Assembly (NCBI RefSeq): GCF_029760955.1
Contig: NZ_CP121682.1
Span: forward strand, 4,340,001-4,404,000
Reading direction: 5' to 3'
DNA: 64,000 bases
Origin: Streptomyces cathayae
GTDB taxonomy: Bacteria; Actinomycetota; Actinomycetes; Streptomycetales; Streptomycetaceae
Below, piece after piece: positions 40,500 through 49,252 of the stretch. Position 1 is the stretch's first letter. Each line of letters opens with the position of its first letter. The notes under the pieces were generated by a model. It did no database searches. It had not been told where the DNA came from and saw only the letters and a program-made list of their open reading frames with translations. The position numbers were made by a program, and so were the translations under genes.

Positions 40500-41653
40500 C
40501 TAGTCGGCCGCAGGCCCCGGGGGCGAACGGTTTCCCTCCCGGCCGTTTCCTGCAGGCGGATGGGGAGTCCGGGAAACGCCACGGCAACGAGACCATCCGC
40601 ATCGGCCCGGACGGTCAGGTCGGTATCAAGCTGCCCGCCCCGCTTGCCGGGCTGGCCAACGCCCCGCGCGGCCGGTACGTCCTGACCGGCCGGGTGGCGT
40701 TCGCGCACCGGGGCGAGCAGTGGGCCGACCGCGTGTCCGCGAACCGGGCGGTGGCCTACCGCATCCACTACGACGTGGACCGGGGCCGCTGGTACCTCAC
40801 GGCCTCGTGGACGATCCCCCCGGTCCAGACCGTGTCCCTGGCGCAGGCCCGCTCGGGTGGTCTGATCGGGGTGGACACCAACGCCGATCACCTCGCCGCC
40901 TGGCGGCTGGACGAGCACGGCAACCCGTGCGGCGAGCCCCGCCGCTTCTTCTACGACCTCGGCGGCACCGCCCACCACCGGGACGCCCAGGTACGGCACG
41001 CCCTCACCCGCCTGCTGCACTGGGCACGACGCGAAGGCGTCGCCATCGCGATCGAAAACCTCGACTTCGGCGCGGAGAAGACCCGCGAGAAGCACGGCCG
41101 CAAAAAGCGGTTCCGCAAGCTCATCAGCGGCCTGCCCGTCTCGAAGCTGCGGGCACGGCTGGTGTCGATGGCGGCCGAACTCGGCATCGCCGTCGTCGCG
41201 GTCGACCCCGCGTACACCTCGATGTGGGGCGCGCAGCACTGGCAGAAGCCCCTCACCTCGAAGAACCGCAGGACCACCCGTCACGACGCCGCCGGCGTCG
41301 CGATCGGAAGGCGCGCCCTCGGGCACCGCGTCCGGCGACGGACGGCACCGCCCCCACACGACCGGAGTGATCGTGTGGGGCATCGGACCGCCCAGGCCGG
41401 ACATCGTGCCCGGGGGCGTGAGGGAACCCGCCCCCGCGTTCCCGGACCACGGACACGATGCGTGTCGCCGGATGCGGAGCGAACGCGGGCGACCAGTGCA
41501 TCCACCACCGTTCGGGATGCGCCAGATGTTCAGGGCTGGGTCCAGGACTCACTCCTGCTCACTGATGAGGAACGGTTCCGGGTCCTTCTCGCAGGGGAGA
41601 CCGGCTGCCTCAGGGGGGACCGGGCGGGACCCGAAGCCGGTCCCAAGGTCTGA
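40500..41653 (+). pseudogene. 5'-truncated TnpB/OrfB-like transposase (IS200/IS605 superfamily)
   Basis: The open frame continues upstream of the first possible start (GTG 40694) with no start codon, and its upstream part (GNETIRIGPDGQVGIKLP, NAPRGRYVLTGRVAFAHRG) is family-like, so the N-terminus is missing. RuvC-type residues are kept: GLIGVDTNADHLAAWRLD, IAIENLDFG, and TRHDAAGVAIGRRALGH. No zinc-ribbon Cys pairs are seen, as in the streptomycete OrfB-like branch. No tnpA is nearby. The HelD gene starts 163 bases to the left. Confidence 0.75.
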
Positions 41654-41688
41654 TGCCCCGAACGGGTGATCCGGCGAACTCTGGACAC

Positions 41689-41895
41689 ATGAGCGCAGCT
41701 ACCTTCATCCCAGGCAACCGGGCCGGTGGCCAGGGCCCTCCGCGCCGCGGTGCCACCGCCACCGGCTCCGTCCACCACTCCCCGCACCGTCTCGGCAACG
41801 CCCTGCGCGCCGTCAGGGCCTTCACCGAGGCCTTCTTCTCGGTCACCGTCCTCGGCGAGTACAACGAGGAGGCCGGCGTCCGCCGCCGCCACTGA
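41689..41895 (+). CDS. Small conserved Streptomyces protein
   Basis: 68 residues: a disordered N-terminus (TFIPGNRAGGQGPPRRGATATG) then LGNALRAVRAFTEAFFSVTVLGEYNEEAGVRRRH, an amphipathic helical segment. It has the character of small conserved streptomycete proteins of unknown role. ATG at 41689 is chosen because the conserved part starts there. Its stop codon touches the stop of the convergent peptidase gene with no spacer. Confidence 0.7.
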   Translation: MSAATFIPGNRAGGQGPPRRGATATGSVHHSPHRLGNALRAVRAFTEAFFSVTVLGEYNEEAGVRRRH

Positions 41896-43713
41896 TCACG
41901 TACGCGGCGGAAGCAGACCCTCGACGACCTCCAGCGGCCAGGCGCCGTACGGCGACGGCGGCGGACCGTCCGGGGTCGCGGCCCGCGGCAGGCTTCCGGC
42001 AGGCGTCCCGGCCTGCGCCCGCAGGGGTTCCGACGCCGACGGCGCCTCGGCCGGCGGGGCGAACGGCGGGAGGTCCTGCGTGCAGCGCGCGCCCTTCGGC
42101 GGCAGCTCTCCGGTGAGGAAGTACCGCACCACGTGCCGTCCCACGCACGCACTCGGGTTGTCCAGCGCGGTGTGCCCGTACCCGTCCAGCGTCAGCAGCC
42201 GCGCGTCGCCCAGCTCCCCGACCATGTTCTGGGCCGCCCGGTACGGGGTGGAGGGGTCGTGGGTCGTGTTCACCACCAGCACCGGGTGGGCGGTCGCCCG
42301 GTCCCACGGGCCGGTGTACGGGTCGGCGGCCCGGGCCGGCCAGGTGGCGCACGGCTCGTTGGCCCACACCCACCAGTGGGCCAGCTCCCCGGCCTCCGCC
42401 ACCGCCCGCCGTTCCAGCTCGGGGTAGCGCAGTGGTGACCGCGGGTTGGGGCTCTCCGCGCACATCACCGCGAGCGGCTGCTCGAAGCCCGGGTAGGGCA
42501 CCGGGACGCCCGTCGGGACGCCCGGTGCCAGGAGGGGCCGGCCGGACCACAGTGCCTCCAGCAGGTCCGCGACACCGGTCCAGCCGGGGTGCACGGTGTA
42601 GAGCCCGCCGCGCACCTCGCTCACGGCCCTCGCGTACGTCCTGTCACCGGCCGGCCGCGCGGCGAGGCGCCGCATCAGGGTGTCGTACTTGTCGCGGGTG
42701 GCGGCCGGGGTGCCCGCCGAGAAGACGCACCGGGTCACGGGTGCGCGCCCGCAGTGGTCGAGGAACTGTGCCAGCGTGTCGGCCGAACCGAGGTGGGAGC
42801 CGAGCCGCAGGAACGTGTTCACCGCCTCGGACCCACCCGCCGTCCCGGACCCACCCGCCGGGACGGCCTCGCCCGCCGCCCCGGCCTCACCCGCCGGGCC
42901 GGTCTCGCCGAACCAGGTGAGCGGGTCCACGTTCCCGTCGAGGACGAGCCGTCCGGCCCGCTCGGGGAACAGGTTCGCGTAGGTCGCGCCGAGCAGTGTG
43001 CCGTACGAGACGCCCCAGTACCGCAGCTGCTCCTCGCCCACCGCGGCGCGCAGCAGGTCCAGGTCGCGGGCGGTGTCGGCGGTCGAGACATGGCGCAGCA
43101 GGTGCGGATCGCGCTGCTCGCACCGCTTCGCGAGGTCGGCGTACGCGGCGACGAACGCCTGCTGCTCGCGCTCGCCCACCGGGAACGGCGGGAGCTTCGA
43201 CTGCCAGGCGACGGCCTCCCCGGCGGTGTCGAAGCAGCGTACGGCCGTGCTCTCGCCGACGCCGCGCGGGTCCCAGCTGACGATGTCGTAGCGGTCCCGC
43301 AGTTCGTCCGGGAACTTGGCGTACAGCTGCGGCAGTCCCAGGGTGCCGGGGCTGCCCGGGCCGCCGGGGTTGAAGAACAGCGTGCCGACCCGCTTCTCCG
43401 GCGCGGCGGCCCGGTGTCTGATCACCGCCAGCTCGATGGTGCGGTCCCCGGGGCGGGTGTGGTCCAGGGGCACGTTCGCCGTCGCGCACTCGAACCCGGT
43501 CTGCGCGACGTCCGGGCAGTCCTGCCACCGCAGCACCACCCCGCCACCGTCACCGCCGTCGCGGCCGCCACCGCCGTCGCCGTCACCGCCGCCCGGTCCG
43601 CCCGCGGACGCCGGGCCGACCGCCCCGAGCAGCAGGATCAGTGCCCCGGCCGCCGCGCCGGCGGCTCGGGTGAGGGGTATCCGTGTGGCGGTGGCGGTGG
43701 CGGTCCGTGGCAT
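41896..43713 (-). CDS. Secreted tripeptidyl aminopeptidase-type alpha/beta hydrolase
   Basis: 605 residues. A signal peptide (1-38, LILLLGAVGPASAGG) and a Gly/Asp-rich linker (39-58) precede the hydrolase domain. Motifs: LFFNPGGPGSPG (oxyanion), YDIVSWDPRGVGES, WGVSYGTLLGATYANLFPERAGRLVLDG with nucleophile S236, VLVVNTTHDPSTPY (Asp) and GYGHTALDN (His). It matches Streptomyces Tap/Slp-like secreted tripeptidyl aminopeptidases that trim N-terminal peptides outside the cell. Residues about 271-296 are a Gly/Ala/Glu repeat inserted in a loop. Convergent with the small gene at 41689. Confidence 0.9.
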   Translation of the reverse strand: MPRTATATATRIPLTRAAGAAAGALILLLGAVGPASAGGPGGGDGDGGGGRDGGDGGGVVLRWQDCPDVAQTGFECATANVPLDHTRPGDRTIELAVIRHRAAAPEKRVGTLFFNPGGPGSPGTLGLPQLYAKFPDELRDRYDIVSWDPRGVGESTAVRCFDTAGEAVAWQSKLPPFPVGEREQQAFVAAYADLAKRCEQRDPHLLRHVSTADTARDLDLLRAAVGEEQLRYWGVSYGTLLGATYANLFPERAGRLVLDGNVDPLTWFGETGPAGEAGAAGEAVPAGGSGTAGGSEAVNTFLRLGSHLGSADTLAQFLDHCGRAPVTRCVFSAGTPAATRDKYDTLMRRLAARPAGDRTYARAVSEVRGGLYTVHPGWTGVADLLEALWSGRPLLAPGVPTGVPVPYPGFEQPLAVMCAESPNPRSPLRYPELERRAVAEAGELAHWWVWANEPCATWPARAADPYTGPWDRATAHPVLVVNTTHDPSTPYRAAQNMVGELGDARLLTLDGYGHTALDNPSACVGRHVVRYFLTGELPPKGARCTQDLPPFAPPAEAPSASEPLRAQAGTPAGSLPRAATPDGPPPSPYGAWPLEVVEGLLPPRT

Positions 43714-43915
43714 GGGCAGGCCCTTCCCTCGCAGCGACCGGGAGCCGGGCCCGCGGCAGCGGACCCGCTGTCATACCACCGGCGGTCCGCCGGGCGGGCA
43801 ACCGACACGCGTCCGATCGGGTGCTGAAGTGAGGGGCCCGCCCCCTCCGTCCGGGGACGCGGTCTGAGTACGCGCGCCGATGCGCGGGCACCGGTCACGC
43901 GGCTTGACCGGCTCC

Positions 43916-44296
43916 ATGAGCCACGACCCCTCCGCCCCCCTGACACCCCCGGTGCTTCACCCGGCCGACCGGGACCGCCGGGCCTGAGCGGCGCCCACCG
44001 TCGCGACCGTGCTCCCGACGTTCCCGGGGCCGGTGGCGCTGCCGGTGGGAGCGACGTCCCCGAGGGCGACCGACAGCTGTGGCCCCGACGACTGTTCGCA
44101 GGCCCTGACGACCGCCCTGGACGTGGTCCTCCGGGCGATGCCCCTCGACGGCGTCCTCACCTTCGGCGCCCGGCTCACGTCCTGGCTGCTGCCCCGGAAC
44201 ACCCGCTAGACGACCCTGCGCATCACAGCGGCCTTCCCCTCCCTGGCACCGCCGCTGTTCGTCGTCCTGCTGGTGTTCGACCTTCCCGAAGGATGA
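43916..44296 (+). pseudogene. Decayed small membrane-protein gene
   Basis: One frame reads from ATG 43916 through MSHDPSAPLTPPVLHPADRD, an in-frame TGA (43985-43987), then TVATVLPTFPGPVALPVG, ALTTALDVVLRAMPLDGVLTFGARLTSWLLP, a TAG (44207-44209), then ITAAFPSLAPPLFVVLLVFDLPEG and a TGA (44294-44296). Three hydrophobic segments would give a 126-residue membrane protein. Several prolines inside the helices suggest decay beyond the two stop codons. Family not identified. Confidence 0.6.
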
Positions 44297-44371
44297 CGAC
44301 CCGGGGACGACGCCCCGGGAACGAGGCCCCCAGGGACGACGCCCGGGAACAACGCCCCCAGGGACGCCCGC

Positions 44372-46015
44372 TCAGCTCTCCGCGAGGAGTTCGTCCGCGT
44401 CCATGATGCGGTAGGCGTAGCCCTGTTCCGCCAGGAAGCGCTGGCGGTGGGCCGCGAAGTCCTGGTCGATGGTGTCGCGGGCGACCACGGAGTAGAAGTG
44501 GGCCTGGTGGCCGTCCGCCTTGGGCCGCAGCACCCGGCCCAGCCGCTGGGCCTCCTCCTGCCGGGACCCGAAGGTGCCCGACACCTGGACGGCGACCGTG
44601 GCCTCCGGCAGGTCGACCGAGAAGTTCGCGACCTTGGAGACGACCAGCACGCCGATCTCGCCCTGCCGGAACGCCTCGAACAGCTTCTCCCGCTGCGCGT
44701 TCGACGTCTCGCCCTTGATCACGGGGGCGTCCAGGTGCTCGCCCAGCTCGTCCAGCTGGTCGATGTACTGCCCGATGACGAGGATCTGCTGACCGGCGAA
44801 GCGGCGCACGATCGCCTCCGTCACCTTCCGCTTGGTGGCGGTCGTCGCGCAGAAGCGGTACTTCTCCTCGGTCTCCGCCGTCGCGTACGCGATCCGTTCG
44901 GAGTCGGTGAGGTTGACCCGGACCTCCACGCAGTCGGCGGGCGCGATGTAGCCCTGCGCCTCGATCTCCTTCCACGGCGCGTCGAACCGCTTCGGGCCGA
45001 TGAGGGAGAACACGTCCGACTCGCGGCCGTCCTCGCGGACGAGGGTCGCCGTCAGACCGAGCCGACGGCGGGCCTGCAGATCGGCGGTGAACTTGAAGAC
45101 GGGGGCGGGCAGCAGGTGCACCTCGTCGTAGAGGATCAGGCCCCAGTCCCGGGAGTCGAAGAGTTCCAGGTGGGGGTAGACGCCCTTGCGACGGGTCGTC
45201 AGCACCTGGTAGGTGGCGATGGTGACGGGACGGATCTCCTTCTTCGTCCCGCTGTACTCGCCGATCTCGTCCTCGGTCAGCGAGGTCCGCTTCACCAGCT
45301 CGTGCTTCCACTGCCGGGCCGAGACGGTGTTGGTGACCAGGATCAGCGTGGTCGACTTCGCCTGTGCCATCGAAGCGGCGCCGACCAGCGTCTTGCCCGC
45401 GCCGCAGGGGAGGACGACCACGCCGGAGCCGCCGTGCCAGAAGTTCTCCACGGCCTGCTTCTGGTACGGGCGCAGTGTCCACCCGTCCTCGACCAGCTCG
45501 ATGGAGTGCGCCTCGCCGTCCACGTACCCGGCGAGGTCCTCGGCGGGCCAGCCCAGCTTCAGCAGCGTCTGCTTGATCTGCCCGCGCTCCGAGGGGTGCA
45601 CGGCGACGGTGTCCGGGTCGATGCGGGCGCCGACCAGCGGGGCGATCCGCTTGGAGCGCAGCACCTCCTCCAGGACGGGCCGGTCGGTGCTGGTGAGGAC
45701 GAGACCGTGCGCCGGGTGCTTGAGCAGGCTGAGCCGGCCGTAGCGGTCCATCGTCTCGGCGATGTCGACGAGCAGCGCGTGCGGCACCGGGTAGCGGCTG
45801 TACTGCACCAGCGCGTCCACCACCTGCTCGGCGTCGTGGCCGGCGGCCCGCGCGTTCCACAGGCCGAGCGGGGTCACCCGGTAGGTGTGGATGTGCTCCG
45901 GGGCCCGCTCCAGTTCGGCGAAGGGCGCGATGGCGCGACGGCAGTCGTCCGCCTGCTCGTGGTCGACTTCCAGGAGAAGCGTCTTGTCGGACTGGACGAT
46001 GAGCGGACCATTCAC
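44372..46015 (-). CDS. XPB/Ercc3-type DNA repair helicase
   Basis: 547 residues. An N-terminal damage-recognition-like region (1-165) leads to a superfamily 2 core: LRPYQKQAVENFWHGGSGVVVLPCGAGKTLVGAASM (motifs Q/I), ILVTNTVSARQWKHEL, LILYDEVHLLPAPVF (DEVH box), RRRLGLTATLVREDGRESD, QILVIGQYIDQLDELGEHLDAPVI, VSKVANFSVDLPEA, GTFGSRQEEAQRLGRVLRP. Homolog of eukaryotic XPB, in bacteria a 3'-5' helicase of uncertain repair role. GTG 46015 is preceded by AAAGG. Near it on the same strand lies the helicase-C3/WYL gene, a neighbour pair also known from mycobacteria. Confidence 0.93.
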   Translation of the reverse strand: MNGPLIVQSDKTLLLEVDHEQADDCRRAIAPFAELERAPEHIHTYRVTPLGLWNARAAGHDAEQVVDALVQYSRYPVPHALLVDIAETMDRYGRLSLLKHPAHGLVLTSTDRPVLEEVLRSKRIAPLVGARIDPDTVAVHPSERGQIKQTLLKLGWPAEDLAGYVDGEAHSIELVEDGWTLRPYQKQAVENFWHGGSGVVVLPCGAGKTLVGAASMAQAKSTTLILVTNTVSARQWKHELVKRTSLTEDEIGEYSGTKKEIRPVTIATYQVLTTRRKGVYPHLELFDSRDWGLILYDEVHLLPAPVFKFTADLQARRRLGLTATLVREDGRESDVFSLIGPKRFDAPWKEIEAQGYIAPADCVEVRVNLTDSERIAYATAETEEKYRFCATTATKRKVTEAIVRRFAGQQILVIGQYIDQLDELGEHLDAPVIKGETSNAQREKLFEAFRQGEIGVLVVSKVANFSVDLPEATVAVQVSGTFGSRQEEAQRLGRVLRPKADGHQAHFYSVVARDTIDQDFAAHRQRFLAEQGYAYRIMDADELLAES

Positions 46016-46099
46016 GCGCGGCTGCCTTTCTGCGACGGGCTCGGCACGGGCACTGCACGGGCACAGCTCGGCCAAACGTCCAGTTTGCCTGATCGCCCG

Positions 46100-46145
46100 C
46101 CCTCCGGGACCCGGAGTGACGCCCGCCACTTCGGGTCCCGGAGGG
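46100..46145. terminator. Hairpin between the XPB and DUF1801 genes
   Basis: CCCTCCGGGACCCG pairs perfectly with CGGGTCCCGGAGGG, extended by GAGTG/CACTT. Placed 10 bases after the DUF1801 stop (minus strand), so it likely ends that transcript. Confidence 0.8.
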
Positions 46146-46155
46146 TGTGAGCCCG

Positions 46156-46530
46156 TCAGCAGATCGGGCCCGGCTCGGCCGCTGTGGCCCGGAGCAGGTC
46201 GCGCACCAGGTCGAAGTCGATGGTCGCCGGATCCTCCGGCCTGCGGAACCGCAGGCAGCCCTTGCCCATGTCCTGCCCGGCCAGCCGGTTCTCGAAGGCC
46301 GTACGGACATCGCCGCGCAGGAGGTAGAAGGACAGGTACCGCTTCTGGGAGGCGAAGGCGATCTCGGCCGTGCCGTCCCGTTCGTAGGCGGGCATGCCGT
46401 ACGCCATCACCTCGGTGAAGCCCGTGAGTTCCGCCCTGCACAGCCGCCGCAGTTCGGCCAGCGCGGCCCTGCGCGGCTCAGGGGCCTCTGCGAGGTAGCT
46501 CTCGACGTCCTGCACTGTGCTCCGCACCAT
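46156..46530 (-). CDS. DUF1801 (YdhG-like) protein
   Basis: 124 residues: VESYLAEAPEPRRAALAELRRLCRAELTGFTEVMAYGMPAYERDG, then IAFASQKRYLSFYLLRGDVRTAFENRL and CLRFRRPEDPATIDFDLVRDLLRAT. This is the DUF1801 fold (related to YdhG/YdeI), function unknown. The start matches normal family length. It lies between XPB and the helicase-C3 gene on the same strand. Confidence 0.85.
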   Translation of the reverse strand: MVRSTVQDVESYLAEAPEPRRAALAELRRLCRAELTGFTEVMAYGMPAYERDGTAEIAFASQKRYLSFYLLRGDVRTAFENRLAGQDMGKGCLRFRRPEDPATIDFDLVRDLLRATAAEPGPIC

Positions 46531-46562
46531 GGACGGAGCCTACGCCGCGCCGCGGAGCGGGC

Positions 46563-49142
46563 TCAGCTCTCGTCGTCCGCCAGTTCCGCGACGCCCGTGA
46601 TCCGGTGCAGCGGATAGGTGCGGACCTCGTCGGCGGTGTGGTCGTACGCCGTGACGAAGCCGCCCTCGACGCGGACCGGGGCGATGACGCGCTGGCTGGC
46701 CGCGCCCTCGGCGTTGACGTAGCCGATCCACAGTGCCTCGCCGGTGAGGACGGCGGCCTGCACGGTGGCGAGGGTCTCGGCGGACCCGGTGCGCGGCAGC
46801 TCGCCGCCCCCGCGCCCGGCCCGGGGCTTGCGGGGGGCGGTGGCGGCGAGGTCGCCCGCCCGTACGGCCCGGATCGCCGCCGTGAGCAGGGTGTCGTCGG
46901 GCACCGGCGGCCCCTCCGGAACCGGCTCGGGCGGCGTGCGCGGCGGGGTGCGGTGGGCATGGGCGCGGGTGATCAGGACATCGCCCTCGGCGGACTCGGC
47001 GGCCGGCGCGAACCCCATCCGGCGCAGCCCCTCCAGCAGGCCGGCCGGGTCGGCCCGCGCGGCCAGCACGGTCGGCGCGAGACGGCGCAGCCCCAGCTCC
47101 GCGGCCCGCTTGTCGGCGAGGATCTCGTTCAGCACCGCCTCGTCGTCGCAGCGTACGTACGCGGAGGCCGCGCCCACCCGCAGATGCCCGTGTCTGCGGG
47201 CCACGTCGTCGATCAGGTACGCCAGCGGCTGCGGAACCGGTGTGCGGGAGTGCGCCGTGAGGAAGGCGTGCAGGTCGGCGGCGGTCTGCCCGGCGTCCAG
47301 GGCACGGCGTACCGAGCCCGGAGTGAACCGGTAGACGGTCGCCCCGCCCTTCGACTCCACGTCCGCGAGCACGTCCAGCATGTCCGCGAGCGGCCGTCGC
47401 AGCGGGCCCGGCGCGACGGCCGTCAGGTCGGCCTGGAGCAGGACGTGGTCCAGCGGTTCGGGCAGCAGCGGTGCCAGCAGCCGGGCGGCGGCGGTGACGT
47501 TCTTCGGCTCGGCGGGGGAGAACCCGGCGGGGGAGAGGAGACCCGGCGGCGGGGCCGGCCGGTGGTGGACCGGCAACCGGTCGCCCGGCCCCCGGGGCTC
47601 CGGTTCGGCCGGGTGGTCCGGACGGTCCGGTTCCGGCGCGGGCAGGCCGAGCAGCGCCCGCCCGTGGGCCGAGAGCGCCCCCCGGCCGGTGATTCCCAGT
47701 GTCTCCGCCTCGGTGAGCGTCCACCGGGCGAGCCGGGAGCGCAGGTCCTCGCCGTCGCCGGTGCCGGGGCGCGGCGGGCGTTCCCACCGCAGCCGCGCCG
47801 GCACCGACTCGGCCACCGGAGCCGTCCCCTCCGGCAGGCCCGCCAGCAGCGCCAGCACCCGGTGCCGCACCTCGGGCGCCGCCGACCGGTCGAGCCCCGG
47901 ACCGAGCGCCGCCACCGTGTGGTCCTTCGCGTCCCGCTCGCCGACCAGTCCCGGGGTCCGGGTCGCCGCCAGCCACGCCGTGGCCAGCACCGTCCAGCGC
48001 TCGGCGGCGGGCCGCTCCAGCCAGGTGTCGTACGCCGGGGTCGCCGCGTACCGCTCGTCGGCCTCCCCGTCGGAGGCCAACAACCCTGCCGCATAAGCCA
48101 GTTCGACCCAGAACGCGGCGACCGGCTCGGGCACGTCCAGGGCGACGGCGGTCCGCTTCAGGTCCCGCACGCTCAGCCCGCCGGACCGCAGCACCGCCGG
48201 ACCGCCCTCGTCCCAGTCCTTCAGCAGTTCCTCGACGGCCGCCAGCGCCGTGTACGCCTGCCCGGCCGCCGCCGCGTCCACCACCTGTGGACGGTGCGCG
48301 GGCGCGGGTACGGGTTCAACAGGTGGCGGCACCGGCTCGGTCGCCCGGTGCGCCCGCCCGCCCCGCAGATGCAGCGCCACCTCACGCGGCAGCACGACCG
48401 TGCCGGGCGCCGTCGGCAGCAGCAGCCCCCGGTCCAGCAGCAGACGCAGCCGGGGCGCCGGATCGGCGGTGACCTGGCCGTAGGGCGGCCCCCACACCAG
48501 CCGTTCCAGCGTCTCCGCAGACTCGGGCGGCACCTCGGCGAGCAGCGCCGACATCCGCGCCCGGTCCGTGAACAGCCCGGTCAGGGCGGCCACCGCGGAG
48601 ACCGAGTCATGGGTGGACGGCAGCCCGGCCGCCGTGACGATCTCCTGGATCCGCCCCGGGGACATCCCGGCCGTCGCCTCCCGCACGGTCGGGCCGAGAC
48701 CGGTCGGCGAGGGGTGCTGCGCGGAGGGGGAGAGCAGCTCACGGGCCGTACGGACCAGCCGCAGCCGGTCGTCGCCGCCCCACACCAGCGCCTGTTCGCG
48801 CAGCGTCCGCACGACGTGCGGCAGCGCGGCGGACACCGCGGGATCGCCCTCGTCGCCGGCCAGCAGCCCGAGCAGCTCGTCGTACGGCGCCGGATCGGCC
48901 GCCACGGCCAGCGCCTGCGCGGTCTGCAGCGCGAACCGGTCCAGCCGCTCCAGGGCCCGCACGACCGAGGCCCGGGTCCCGGCCCGGGTGGCGAGCTGGG
49001 TGAGGTCGGTGGGCACGGGCGTGACGAGGTCCGGCCTGCTGCGCAGGAGCGCGGCAAGCCCGACGTCGTCCCGCCCCCGGAGCTCTTCCGCGAGGGATCG
49101 GGGGGCCGCCGCGGGCTTCTCCTCGGTGCTCATCCGCATCAC
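46563..49142 (-). CDS. Helicase-C3/WYL-type protein (XPB-associated family)
   Basis: 859 residues. N-terminal helical repeats (about 15-400: VGLAALLRSRPDLV, ALERLDRFALQTAQALA, LPSTHDSVSAVAALTGLF) are followed by a region like the helicase C-terminal domain C3 of XPB/Ssl2 (VLLQADLTAVAPGPLRRPLADMLDVLADVESKGGATVYRFTPGSVRRALDAGQTAADLHAFL). A C-terminal WYL-like domain (LTGEALWIGYVNAEGAASQRVIAPVRVEGGFVTAYDHTADEVRTYPLHRI, about 790-850) ends it. No helicase Walker motifs are seen, so it is not an active helicase. Start GTG at 49142; the MSTEEKP ATG at 49133 is equally plausible. Confidence 0.85.
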   Translation of the reverse strand: MMRMSTEEKPAAAPRSLAEELRGRDDVGLAALLRSRPDLVTPVPTDLTQLATRAGTRASVVRALERLDRFALQTAQALAVAADPAPYDELLGLLAGDEGDPAVSAALPHVVRTLREQALVWGGDDRLRLVRTARELLSPSAQHPSPTGLGPTVREATAGMSPGRIQEIVTAAGLPSTHDSVSAVAALTGLFTDRARMSALLAEVPPESAETLERLVWGPPYGQVTADPAPRLRLLLDRGLLLPTAPGTVVLPREVALHLRGGRAHRATEPVPPPVEPVPAPAHRPQVVDAAAAGQAYTALAAVEELLKDWDEGGPAVLRSGGLSVRDLKRTAVALDVPEPVAAFWVELAYAAGLLASDGEADERYAATPAYDTWLERPAAERWTVLATAWLAATRTPGLVGERDAKDHTVAALGPGLDRSAAPEVRHRVLALLAGLPEGTAPVAESVPARLRWERPPRPGTGDGEDLRSRLARWTLTEAETLGITGRGALSAHGRALLGLPAPEPDRPDHPAEPEPRGPGDRLPVHHRPAPPPGLLSPAGFSPAEPKNVTAAARLLAPLLPEPLDHVLLQADLTAVAPGPLRRPLADMLDVLADVESKGGATVYRFTPGSVRRALDAGQTAADLHAFLTAHSRTPVPQPLAYLIDDVARRHGHLRVGAASAYVRCDDEAVLNEILADKRAAELGLRRLAPTVLAARADPAGLLEGLRRMGFAPAAESAEGDVLITRAHAHRTPPRTPPEPVPEGPPVPDDTLLTAAIRAVRAGDLAATAPRKPRAGRGGGELPRTGSAETLATVQAAVLTGEALWIGYVNAEGAASQRVIAPVRVEGGFVTAYDHTADEVRTYPLHRITGVAELADDES

Positions 49143-49252
49143 GGTAGCGGGTGGGTACGCCGGTGGGGTGCGCGGAGTTGGGTCGGCCGACCGGACTCGC
49201 GGTACCGTCGTCCGACGTCGTGTACCAACGCATCCGCCCCGGAGGGCACTTC

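Noticed and set aside
38187..40700. Rifamycin-associated element upstream of the HelD gene
   Set aside because: Looked for a CTTGCGGCAAG-type palindrome in the upstream region and saw none, so the HelR label was not used.
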